Positions 15,843 to 23,599 of a stretch of 35,763 bases of DNA are shown here, one piece after another. The notes under the pieces were generated by a model. The model did not search any database. It had not been told where the DNA came from and saw only the letters and a list, made by a program, of their open reading frames with translations. The stretch spans positions 1-35,763 of the forward strand of contig CAMDEX010000027.1 in the NCBI GenBank assembly GCA_945897075.1, written 5' to 3'. How positions within the stretch are numbered: position 1 is the first letter of the stretch; each line of letters opens with the position of its first letter. The translations under genes and the position numbers were made by a program. Origin of the DNA: Litorilinea aerophila (GTDB lineage Bacteria; Chloroflexota; Anaerolineae; Caldilineales; Caldilineaceae).

Positions 15843-16802
15843 ATGCACGTAACCATTTGGGGATGGATCTCTTTTCATCTCTTTATTTTTTTCCTCCTGG
15901 CCCTGGACTTGGGCGTCTTTAACCGCAAATCCCATGTAATTTCCACCAAAGAGGCGGCTGTGTGGAGCGCGATCTGGATCGGGATATCCCTGCTCTTCAA
16001 CGCCGGCGTCTACTATTTTGCGGGACACGAAGCAGGTCTGCAATTCCTGACCGGCTATCTGCTGGAAAAATCCTTGAGTGTGGACAACATTTTTGTCTTT
16101 GTTCTGCTCTTTAACCTCTTTGCAGTGCCGCCCATCTACCAGCACAGGCTGCTCTTTTGGGGCGTACTCGGTGCGCTGATTATGCGCGGCGCGCTGATCG
16201 GTGTGGGTGCTTACCTCATCAGCCAGTTCCATTGGATTCTCTATCTCTTCGGTCTCTTTCTCGTCTTTACAGGCATCAAACTACTGTTTCAGAAAGATGA
16301 CGAAGTCATCGATCCGGATAAGAATCCGCTGGTGCGCGCCCTGCGCCGCATTTTGCCCGTGACCTCCGGCTATCGCGGCCAGAAGTTCTTCATCCGAGAA
16401 GCAGGTCAGCTAGCTGCCACTCCCCTCTTTTTTGTGTTGTTGGTTGTGGAGACGACCGACCTGCTTTTTGCCTTGGATTCCATTCCCGCCATCTTCGCTG
16501 TGACCCAAGACCCTTTTATCGTCTACACATCCAATGTCTTTGCCATTCTGGGACTGCGCGCTCTCTACTTCCTTCTGGCCAGTATGATGGGCAAATTCCG
16601 CTTTCTCAAAATGGGGCTGTCGGGCATTCTCGTCTTTATCGGTGTCAAGATGCTGGTGATGGATATCTATCACATTCCCATCACCCTTTCTTTGGGCGTC
16701 ATTGCCTCTGTATTGACTCTTTCTGTGCTGGCCTCGCTCTTCATCCCCGAACGGAAAAGCGAAGCGGCGCATCCGATTGTACAGAACGATACGCCAGCGT
16801 GA
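15843..16802 (+). CDS. TerC/Alx-family integral membrane protein, putative Mn2+ exporter
   Basis: A 319-residue polytopic membrane protein with about nine hydrophobic segments. Family motifs are clear: LEKSLSVDNIFVFVLLF in the N-terminal half and VVETTDLLFALDSIPAIFAVT in the C-terminal half, each with the conserved intramembrane acidic residues, then SNVFAILGLRALYFLLASM. TerC proteins were first linked to tellurite resistance, and Alx and YceF-type members export manganese. The Mn2+ riboswitch in its leader makes manganese efflux the likely role. AGGAGAA lies 8 nt upstream of the ATG. It is a single-gene unit followed by a perfect hairpin. Confidence 0.95.
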   Translation: MHVTIWGWISFHLFIFFLLALDLGVFNRKSHVISTKEAAVWSAIWIGISLLFNAGVYYFAGHEAGLQFLTGYLLEKSLSVDNIFVFVLLFNLFAVPPIYQHRLLFWGVLGALIMRGALIGVGAYLISQFHWILYLFGLFLVFTGIKLLFQKDDEVIDPDKNPLVRALRRILPVTSGYRGQKFFIREAGQLAATPLFFVLLVVETTDLLFALDSIPAIFAVTQDPFIVYTSNVFAILGLRALYFLLASMMGKFRFLKMGLSGILVFIGVKMLVMDIYHIPITLSLGVIASVLTLSVLASLFIPERKSEAAHPIVQNDTPA

Positions 16803-16804
16803 AG

Positions 16805-16841
16805 TTAGAAGTTCGACTTTCAGAAAAAGTCGAACTTCTAA
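16805..16841. repeat. Perfect 16-bp hairpin after the TerC gene
   Basis: TTAGAAGTTCGACTTT, a 5-nt loop, then the exact complement, starting 3 nt past the TerC stop. It lacks a U-tract but could still protect the 3' end of the mRNA or stop transcription. It resembles in form, though not in stem sequence, the other short ACT-loop-AGT-like hairpins of the window. Confidence 0.7.
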
Positions 16842-16861
16842 ATAACGCATTGCGTCACGAC

Positions 16862-16890
16862 TTGTCGTCACTGAACTTTTCAGGTACAAT
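16862..16890 (+). promoter_or_regulatory. Probable sigma70-type promoter of the BTAD regulator
   Basis: TTGTCG (16862-16867) and TACAAT (16885-16890) are separated by exactly 17 nt. The predicted start of transcription near 16897 gives a leader of about 110 nt before the chosen start codon. Confidence 0.5.
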
Positions 16891-17004
16891 CAAGCAGTGT
16901 GTTGGATACTCCCGGCGTATGCTGTTCGCATAAAGCGCGTTCTCTTGCCGGGAGAACCCAACCTACGACTGTCACCGCGGTCGGTGGTCTGCGGTCTACT
17001 GAGA

Positions 17005-20000
17005 ATGGACGTGTCGCCAGGTATGACCAGTACAGCGCCCCACGCCGCCCCCACCATTCAAATCACAACCTTTGGCACACTGCAGGTGGTGCGCGACGGC
17101 CAGGAGGTGGACGAGAGCGCGTGGCGCACCCGCCAGGCCCGTCAGCTTCTCAAAGTGCTTGTCACCGAACGCCCGCGTCCCGTGGCGACTGACCGGCTGA
17201 TTGATCTGCTCTGGCCGGGCAGCGGCATTGATTCGGCGGCCACCACCCTGCGCAGTGCCATCAACGCCCTGCGCAATGTGCTGCAACCGGATCGCCCCAA
17301 CCGCGCCCCTTCCCGCTACATCCACACCCAAAGCCCCGGCTACGCCTACCGCACCCACCCCGACATCTGGCTGGATGTGGAGGTCTTTGAAAGTCTGCTG
17401 CGTCAGGCCGAGAAGAGCAGCCAGCCCGACCAGAAACAGCGTTTGTTGGAAGAGGCGACGGCCCTCTACAAAGACGACTATCTGATCAGCGACCCCTACG
17501 CCGATTGGGTAAAGAGCGAACGGGAGCGGCTGCGCGAACTCTACTTTCACGCGCTGTTAACCCTGGCCGATCTCTACAGCAGAGCGGGCAACTATTCCGA
17601 AGCTATCTCGCTGGCCCGGCGCGTGCTGAGCAAGGATGAAGTGCGCGAGAACGCCTACCAATCCCTGATGCGCTACCAGGCCGAATCGGGCGACAGCGCG
17701 GCCGCGCTCATCACCTACGAACGCTGCCGCTCCATCCTCGGCGAGGAGCTGGGCGCGGACCCCAGCCCAGTTACCCAGGAGATGCACAGCCGCATCCTCA
17801 ACGGGGAGATAGACGTGCGCTCCGCCGCAGCCCTGGCCGCGCACAGTCCAGACGCCCCCTCTGCCCAGATCAGCGCAGCCTTCCCCACAGCCACCAACGC
17901 GGAAACTCCTCTGCCCCAACAGATTCTGCTGCCCACGCTGGACGATCCATTTCTGGGCGGATTTGTGGGCCGCGCCGCGGAGATGGGGGCCATCGGCGCA
18001 AGGCTGGAGCGGGCGCTGGCCGGGGAGGGGGCGATTGCCATCCTGGCCGGGGAAGTGGGCGTGGGCAAGAGCCGTCTGGCCTACGAAATTCTGCGCCGGG
18101 CCGAGGCCGCGGGCACGACTGTCATCAGCGCCACCTGCCAGCAGTTGGAGCGGGAACTGCCCTACGCGCCCCTGGCCGACGGCATCAGCCGCTATCTGCA
18201 ATTGCTGCCCGACTCCTCGCTGCGCCGTCTGCCCCCGGCCGCGCTGACCCAACTGGTGCAGATTCTGCCCACGTTGCAGGATCGCCTGCTGGCCGAAAGC
18301 AGGCCGGAGAGCAGCGACGGGGTTCTCCCCGACGAGAGCCGCCAGCGTATCGTTGACGGGATTGTGACCTTTCTGACCCGGCTGGCTGAACTGCGCCCGC
18401 TCGTCCTCTTTCTGGACGATCTGCACTGGGCCGACGCCGATTCCCTGGCCGTCCTCAGCCGTCTCTCCCAGCAGATCAGCCGTCATCCCATTCTGCTCCT
18501 CCTCGCCTATCGCGAGGGCGACCTGGCCGAGAACGAAAATCTGCGCGCCCTGCTCCACGCCTTCAAGCGCACCCCTTCCAGCGACACCTTCGCTTTGCAG
18601 CGGCTGACACCCGACGAAACCCGCATTCTGGTGGGACAGTTGTTGGGCCAGAGCGTTGGCGAAGTCGAACCCCTGGCCTCGGCCCTCTACCACACCAGCG
18701 CGGGCAATGCGCTCTTTTTGACCGAAGCGGTGAAGAATCTGCGCGAGCGTTCCGCGCTGCAGGGCGACACAGCCGGGGCGTTGGGTCGTCTTGGCCCCAG
18801 CCAGCGCGTGCAGGAGATTGTGGAGGAGCGTATGGAGCGGTTGCCCGCGCCCGCGCTGGATGTGCTGCGTCTGGCCGCGGTGGTGGGGCGGGATTTTGGT
18901 CTGGACCTGTTGGAGGCATCCGCCGAAAACGACCCCGCGCCGGGGCTGGAGGTGCTGCTGCGTAGGCAGTTTCTGTTGGAACGGCCCGACGAACGGATTG
19001 ATTTTGTCCACCAACTGGTGCGCCAGGTGGCTTATGACGATCTCAACGCGCTGCAACGGCGGCGGCTGCACGGACGTGTGGCGCGCGGGCTGGTGGCTGG
19101 GGGCAACCGCAGCGAAAACCCGGCGGAGATCGCCTTTCATTTTGGACAGGCAGGCGCGGCGCGGCGTGGCGACTACGCCCACTACAGTCTGCTGGCGGGC
19201 GAGGCGCTACTGCGCACCTTTTCGCTGCCCCAGGCGATTGTCCACTTTGACAACGGGCTGGCGGCCCTGGGCGAGCAGACTGCGCCATCCCCGGCGCTGA
19301 TCGAGCGCGGTTTTCGGGGGTTGGGTCTGGCCTACGAGAGTCTGCTCGACCCGGACGGCGTGACCCGCACCTACAGCTTTCTGCGCAACTGGGCGCTGGA
19401 ACAGGGCGACAAAGAGTTGGCGCTGATGGCCCACACCCGGCTGACGACGCTGCTGGGGTTGGTGGGGCAACAGGCCGAATCCAATGCGTTGATGGAGGAG
19501 TTGATTGTCCAGCCCAGCGAACGGCCATCCGCGGCCCTGGCCGATCTGCTGGCGCGCCGTGCGGTCATCTTTGGCCGGGATGACGAGGAAACCGGGGCCG
19601 GAGATGGCTGGGCTGCCTTTTGTCCGCCGCCGCCGGTGGTGGCCGACCCGGTGGGGGACTTGACCGCCGCGATGGGGCCGGTCTATGCCGCGCTGCCGCT
19701 GCTCATCTACGGCTGGATTTTGCAGATTCAGGGGCAGTTGGCCGACTCCGCGCTCTGCTTGCAGGCCGCGGTGACGTTGGCCGAGGAGAGCGGTCAGCGG
19801 TCTCTGACCAGTCTAGCCTATCACCAGTTGGCGGTGACCGCACTCTTACAGGGGGATGTGGCCGCCAGCCAGCGGCTGAACGACGAGAGCAAATCGATCA
19901 ACCAGGCCGCGCACGGGCCAGGCAGCCAGTTGGCAAGCCTCTGGCCGCGCATCTCCAGCGCGTACCAGGCGTTGGCCGTGGGCGATCTGGCCCAGGCCGA

Positions 20001-20337
20001 GAGCCGTTTTCAGCAGATCGCCGATTTTCTCGCCCATCGCGACAGCTTTCGCACCCATCTGCACAGCACAGTCATCGGGCTGGGGCTGGTGGCGCTGGAA
20101 CGGGGCGAAGTGGAGCGGGCGCAGACGCTGCTCTCTCAGGCCACGGCCGACCCGGAGAATCGCTACCCGTATACGTATGTGCTGGGACGGCTGGGGCTGG
20201 CGCGTATCGCCCAGCGCCAGGGTGACAACGCGACCGCCCGGACGATTCTGCGCCGCACACTGGCCTACGCGGCTACGCGCAGTCTGGTGCGCGAGTATGC
20301 GGAGTGTACACGGGTGACAGCGGCGTTGGGCGTGTAG
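17005..20337 (+). CDS. BTAD-type transcriptional regulator with AAA ATPase and TPR-like repeats
   Basis: A 1110-residue regulator. Order of parts: OmpR/SARP-type winged helix (about 12-105, with RTRQARQLLKVLV and LIDLLWP), bacterial transcriptional activation domain (about 115-255, with DDYLISDPYADWVKSERER), a P-loop ATPase with FVGR, Walker A GEVGVGKS (349-356) and Walker B LVLFLDDLHWAD (Asp471-Asp472), then a long alpha-helical TPR-like tail. There is no C-terminal LuxR helix-turn-helix. Such proteins integrate ligand or partner signals in actinobacteria and Chloroflexota. The start is uncertain: ATG 17005 and 17023 are both possible, with poor ribosome binding sites. The stop codon lies inside a repeat arm. 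No target operon is obvious. Confidence 0.88.
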   Translation: MDVSPGMTSTAPHAAPTIQITTFGTLQVVRDGQEVDESAWRTRQARQLLKVLVTERPRPVATDRLIDLLWPGSGIDSAATTLRSAINALRNVLQPDRPNRAPSRYIHTQSPGYAYRTHPDIWLDVEVFESLLRQAEKSSQPDQKQRLLEEATALYKDDYLISDPYADWVKSERERLRELYFHALLTLADLYSRAGNYSEAISLARRVLSKDEVRENAYQSLMRYQAESGDSAAALITYERCRSILGEELGADPSPVTQEMHSRILNGEIDVRSAAALAAHSPDAPSAQISAAFPTATNAETPLPQQILLPTLDDPFLGGFVGRAAEMGAIGARLERALAGEGAIAILAGEVGVGKSRLAYEILRRAEAAGTTVISATCQQLERELPYAPLADGISRYLQLLPDSSLRRLPPAALTQLVQILPTLQDRLLAESRPESSDGVLPDESRQRIVDGIVTFLTRLAELRPLVLFLDDLHWADADSLAVLSRLSQQISRHPILLLLAYREGDLAENENLRALLHAFKRTPSSDTFALQRLTPDETRILVGQLLGQSVGEVEPLASALYHTSAGNALFLTEAVKNLRERSALQGDTAGALGRLGPSQRVQEIVEERMERLPAPALDVLRLAAVVGRDFGLDLLEASAENDPAPGLEVLLRRQFLLERPDERIDFVHQLVRQVAYDDLNALQRRRLHGRVARGLVAGGNRSENPAEIAFHFGQAGAARRGDYAHYSLLAGEALLRTFSLPQAIVHFDNGLAALGEQTAPSPALIERGFRGLGLAYESLLDPDGVTRTYSFLRNWALEQGDKELALMAHTRLTTLLGLVGQQAESNALMEELIVQPSERPSAALADLLARRAVIFGRDDEETGAGDGWAAFCPPPPVVADPVGDLTAAMGPVYAALPLLIYGWILQIQGQLADSALCLQAAVTLAEESGQRSLTSLAYHQLAVTALLQGDVAASQRLNDESKSINQAAHGPGSQLASLWPRISSAYQALAVGDLAQAESRFQQIADFLAHRDSFRTHLHSTVIGLGLVALERGEVERAQTLLSQATADPENRYPYTYVLGRLGLARIAQRQGDNATARTILRRTLAYAATRSLVREYAECTRVTAALGV

Positions 20338-20400
20338 GTGCGGTTTCTAACCGCACATTTTTGCCGTCGGGTCTGATGTGCGGTTAGAAACCGCACCTAC
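20334..20400. repeat. 25-bp inverted repeat holding the stop codons of two convergent genes
   Basis: A perfect 25-nt inverted repeat (20334-20358 and 20376-20400) with a 17-nt spacer. Each arm is itself a small hairpin (GTGCGGTT, TCT, AACCGCAC). The left arm supplies the TAG of the BTAD regulator and the right arm supplies the TAG of the convergent metallo-hydrolase, both from the arm-end sequence GTAGG. The element has therefore become part of both genes. Confidence 0.9.
20338..20362 (+). terminator. Intrinsic terminator of the BTAD regulator
   Basis: GTGCGGTT, loop TCT, AACCGCAC, then ATTTTT on the plus strand directly after the stop codon. The equivalent hairpin on the minus strand has no U-tract, so efficient termination is predicted mainly for rightward transcription. 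Confidence 0.65.
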
Positions 20401-21806
20401 GAAAACGCGAACGACTGCCCCAACACCGGCACCTCCACACTCCGGTGGCCCTGTTCGGTGAGCTTCCCGGCCAGCGTAAAGGCCGCCTCTTTCTCCCCGT
20501 GGACAAGAAAAGTCTTCTGTAGCCGCTGCTTGTCAAAGTGCGCGGCCCATGCCAGCAGCTCGCCCTGATCGGCGTGCGCGCTGTAACCGTCTATACGCTC
20601 CACCGCGGCGCGCACGGGGTACTCCTCGCCGTAGATTTTCACCTCGTCCGCGCCCTCCAAAATGCGCCGCCCCAGCGTATGCTCCGCCTGAAAGCTGACA
20701 AAGAGGATCGTATTTTCCTTGCGGGTGATGTTGTTTTTCAGGTGGTGGAGGATGCGCCCGCTCTCGGCCATGCCGCTGGCGCTGATGATAATGGCGGGAT
20801 CGGTGATGAAGTTGATCTGCTTGCTGCGCCGCACGTCGCGCACGTATTCGATATTGGGATAGTCGAAGGGGTTGCGCCGCTTGCCTTCGGTCAGGAATTC
20901 CTGCACTTCGCTGTTCCAGGCTTCCGGGTGCATCCGAAAAACGTCGGTGGCGTTGACGGCCAGCGGGCTGTCCACAAAGACGGGCAATTCGGGGATGTCA
21001 CCGGCCTCGTCCAGCACATTGAGGGCGTAGACCAATTCCTGCGTGCGCCCCACAGCAAAGGCCGGGATGATGACTTTGCCGCGCCGTTTGGCCGTGGCGC
21101 TGACCACCGCTTCCAGCCGCCGCTGCGCATCCACATAAGAGCCGTGCAGCCGGTCGCCGTAGGTGCTTTCCAGGATCAGAATATCGGCGTCGCTGAGTGT
21201 GTCGGGCGGGTAGAGGATCGCCAACTCTTTGCGGCCCAGGTCGCCGCTAAAGACCAGCCGCCACTCTTTGCCTGTGCTGAACTCTGTGATTTCCAGCAAC
21301 ACAAAGGCCGCGCCCAGAATGTGACCGGCGTTGTAGAAGGTCAGCTTCACCCCGTCGGCGATGGGGACGGGGCGCTGGACGCCGATGCTGATAAAGAGGG
21401 GCAGCGCATTGCGGGCGTCTTCCTGGGTATAGATGGGTTGCAGCGGCTCTTCGCCCTCCCGTGCGCGCTTTTTGTTCAGGTATTGTATGTCCATTTCCTG
21501 GATGTGGCCGCTGTCCAGCAGCATATAGGAGGAGAGGTTGCGGGTGGCCGCCGTACACCAGATGTTGCCGGTGAAGCCCTGCTTGACCAGATTGGGCAGC
21601 TTGCCGGCGTGGTCAATGTGGGCGTGGCTGAGTACCACCGCGTTGATGCTTTTGGGGTCGAAGAGAAAATTCAGGTTGCGCGTATAGCTGTCGGCGCGGT
21701 GGCCCTGATAAAGACCGCAATCGAGCAGAATGCGCTGGCCGTTGACCTCCAGCAGGTGCATCGAACCGGTGACTTCCTGGGCCGCGCCGTGAAAGGTAAG
21801 TTGCAT
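20397..21806 (-). CDS. Beta-CASP metallo-beta-lactamase-fold hydrolase (RNA-processing exonuclease type)
   Basis: A 469-residue protein of the CPSF73/YSH1-like branch. The metal motif SHAHIDH gives His61, His63, Asp65 and His66. Later motifs include ILESTYGDR (motif A of beta-CASP), [12 protein letters not shown] and FLVHGE. Such enzymes cleave RNA as endonucleases or 5' exonucleases. The C-terminus ends [11 protein letters not shown], where the last codons and the stop come from the shared inverted repeat, so the tail may be slightly altered from ancestral sequence. ATG at 21806 has AAGG 8 nt upstream; the longer frame starts with GTG at 21821. A ribonuclease role is inferred from family only. 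Confidence 0.93.
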   Translation of the reverse strand: MQLTFHGAAQEVTGSMHLLEVNGQRILLDCGLYQGHRADSYTRNLNFLFDPKSINAVVLSHAHIDHAGKLPNLVKQGFTGNIWCTAATRNLSSYMLLDSGHIQEMDIQYLNKKRAREGEEPLQPIYTQEDARNALPLFISIGVQRPVPIADGVKLTFYNAGHILGAAFVLLEITEFSTGKEWRLVFSGDLGRKELAILYPPDTLSDADILILESTYGDRLHGSYVDAQRRLEAVVSATAKRRGKVIIPAFAVGRTQELVYALNVLDEAGDIPELPVFVDSPLAVNATDVFRMHPEAWNSEVQEFLTEGKRRNPFDYPNIEYVRDVRRSKQINFITDPAIIISASGMAESGRILHHLKNNITRKENTILFVSFQAEHTLGRRILEGADEVKIYGEEYPVRAAVERIDGYSAHADQGELLAWAAHFDKQRLQKTFLVHGEKEAAFTLAGKLTEQGHRSVEVPVLGQSFAFS

Positions 21807-21881
21807 AGAATGGGCCTTCACCGTGGATGGGGATGGAATCGTTGCATCTATTATGACGCAGATCGACAGGTAGGCAAAAGT

Positions 21882-21919
21882 GGGGAATGGGGATTGGGGA
21901 ATGGGGATTGGGGAAGGGG
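21882..21919 (+). repeat. Six-run G-tract, potential G-quadruplex
   Basis: Six runs of GGGG separated by 2-3 nt (AAT/ATT/AA) on the plus strand, more than a G-quadruplex needs. It lies about 75 nt upstream of the minus-strand hydrolase gene, so the G-rich strand is the template strand for it. A shorter relative (GATTGGGG) occurs at 14384-14411. Confidence 0.75.
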
Positions 21920-21937
21920 CTGGGTCTACCTTCGGGC

Positions 21938-21968
21938 GCTCCCGCCGGGTCCGTGACCCGGCGGGAGC
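21938..21968. repeat. Perfect 13-bp GC-rich hairpin
   Basis: GCTCCCGCCGGGT, loop CCGTG, then the exact complement. It sits between the adaptor gene stop (22001, minus strand) and the metallo-hydrolase start (21806). On the minus strand it follows the adaptor gene and may end its transcript, although no U-tract is present. Confidence 0.65.
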
Positions 21969-22000
21969 AGGAGGCGCAAAAACATCTACACTCCGCTCTA

Positions 22001-23293
22001 CTACTGGCCCGGCAGTTCGATTGCTGTCTGGGCCTGGCCCGCTCGCGCTGCACTGATCTTCGCTTTGAGCGCATCGCCCAGGCTCATCCCCGCGGGCAGA
22101 TCCAGCCCAGAAATGGCCGCAGCCCGCCCAACTTCGTCCGGTGTAATCGTTGTTTGGGCGGTCATATTCCAGCGCAGACGGGCTTCCTGTTGGGTCAGAT
22201 CCACCAGCACTGTGTAGGTAATGTCCCCCTGCACATTCTCGCCGATGGGTTTGATATGGGCCACGCGACCGGTCAGGGTCACGCCGGGCAGGGCGTCCAA
22301 AGCCACCTCTACGCTGTCCCCGGCCTGCACGTTGACCACACTCAGTTCGCTCAGGTCCGCCGTTTCGATGCGCCAGGTGGCCAGATCGGCCAGGTGGATG
22401 ACGGCCAGTCCGGGCGAAACCTGCTCGCCCACCTCCACATTGACTGCCGCCACTGTCCCGGCAAAGGGGGCGCGCAGGGTCGTCTCGGCCAGCGCAGCCT
22501 GCGCATCCAACAGCACAGCCTGGGCCGCAGCCACGTTCGCCTCGGCAGCCGCAATTGTCTGGCTCTTGGAACCGGCCAGGAAAAGATTCAGTTCGGCCTG
22601 GGCCGAGGCGATTTCGGCCTGGGCGCGCACCACATCGGCGCGGCGGGGGCCGACCAGCAGATCGTTTAACTGGGCTTCGGCGGCCACGTAGTCGTTGGTG
22701 GCCCGCTCCAGCGCAGCGGCCTGCGGCAGCGCGCCGATGTCGTTGCGCCAGCTTACTGTGTCATAGGCGGCCTGGGCTTCGCGGCGGGCCGCGTCGGCGC
22801 TGGCCAGACGGCTGCGTGCGGCGACAGTATCGCCATTGCTGGCCCCATCCAACACTTTCTGCAACCCGGCCTGGGCCAGGGCGATGGAGGCCTGGTAGCG
22901 GGCGATCTCTTCGGTGCGGGCCGGGGCCTGCAACTCGGCCAGTTTCAGCTCGGCGTTGCGCAGATTGGCTTCGGCCTGGGCCACCGCGGCCTGCTGGCGC
23001 GCGCTGCCCAATCGCACCAGCATAGCACCTGCCTCCACCCGGTCACCGTTGGCAACCAGCACCTGTTCCACCAGACCACTGGCGGCCATACTCAGCCCTG
23101 CCTCCCGGTTGGGCAGCACACGGGCTTCGACAATTGTACGATTGGACGCCTTAACCGCGGGCAGAACGGGCGCAGCCACTGCAACGCTCTCGGCCGTCTT
23201 GGCTTCGGCGGTCTGGGAGAATTGGTCGCGGGCAAAGACAAAACCGACCAGCGCGACACTTGCAATGACAAGGATGAGAATCAGCTTTTTCAC
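22001..23293 (-). CDS. HlyD/MacA-type membrane fusion protein (periplasmic-adaptor-like)
   Basis: A 430-residue protein with one N-terminal hydrophobic segment ([19 protein letters not shown]) that anchors it, and no lipobox. It then has a split biotinyl/lipoyl-like domain ([19 protein letters not shown]; later [20 protein letters not shown]), a long Ala/Glu-rich coiled coil between the halves (about residues 85-270) and a beta-barrel region. This is the standard adaptor layout of HlyD, MacA and YknX. In organisms lacking a classical outer membrane such proteins assist MacB-like ABC exporters. GTG at 23293 is chosen for its AAGGA site; the frame to 23320 begins with TTG. The permease gene lies 306 nt upstream on the same strand. 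Confidence 0.92.
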   Translation of the reverse strand: MKKLILILVIASVALVGFVFARDQFSQTAEAKTAESVAVAAPVLPAVKASNRTIVEARVLPNREAGLSMAASGLVEQVLVANGDRVEAGAMLVRLGSARQQAAVAQAEANLRNAELKLAELQAPARTEEIARYQASIALAQAGLQKVLDGASNGDTVAARSRLASADAARREAQAAYDTVSWRNDIGALPQAAALERATNDYVAAEAQLNDLLVGPRRADVVRAQAEIASAQAELNLFLAGSKSQTIAAAEANVAAAQAVLLDAQAALAETTLRAPFAGTVAAVNVEVGEQVSPGLAVIHLADLATWRIETADLSELSVVNVQAGDSVEVALDALPGVTLTGRVAHIKPIGENVQGDITYTVLVDLTQQEARLRWNMTAQTTITPDEVGRAAAISGLDLPAGMSLGDALKAKISAARAGQAQTAIELPGQ

Positions 23294-23599
23294 AGGGACG
23301 ATCCTTTCAGTATTGATCAAAACGCAGATTGCGCAGATTGCGCAGATTTCACAGATGAACGCAGATTTCTTTACGATTACCTAACCAGTCCAGTGAGCGC
23401 AGATTGAGTAGCCGAGTCTGCGAGGCGTATCGAAATCAAGCGAACGGGTCTACGGGAGATCAGTTGTAAACCCGCTTGGCTTCGATACGGCGGGGAAAAG
23501 CACCCGCCTACTCAGCCGACGCTAGACTTGGACGATCTTCACGCCTTACGTTTCACGCCTCACGTTTCACGCCTCACGTTTCACGCCTCACGTTTCACT
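23294..23599. repeat. Repeat-filled spacer between permease and adaptor genes
   Basis: This 306-nt gap contains no gene. It holds CGCAGATT words near 23325-23370, an imperfect inverted repeat (core 17-mers 23426-23442 and 23473-23489 pair at 15 of 17 positions; the longer arms reach 23405 and 23514), and a tandem array at 23540-23595. All are of the dispersed type seen elsewhere in the window. I see no clear promoter for the adaptor gene. Confidence 0.7.
23540..23595. repeat. Four tandem copies of a 14-nt unit
   Basis: CACGCCTCACGTTT is repeated four times head to tail; only the first copy differs, with TTACG for TCACG. The array stops 5 nt before the stop codon of the permease gene, read on the minus strand. 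The reverse-complement word GTGAAACGTGAG also occurs at about 15578-15589, just after the kinase gene. Confidence 0.9.

Noticed and set aside
17557..19182. 541-codon open frame on the minus strand
   Set aside because: It is antisense to the BTAD regulator, whose domain motifs are continuous on the plus strand.
23540..23595. CRISPR-like array
   Set aside because: The 14-nt units are directly tandem without spacers, and no cas genes are present.
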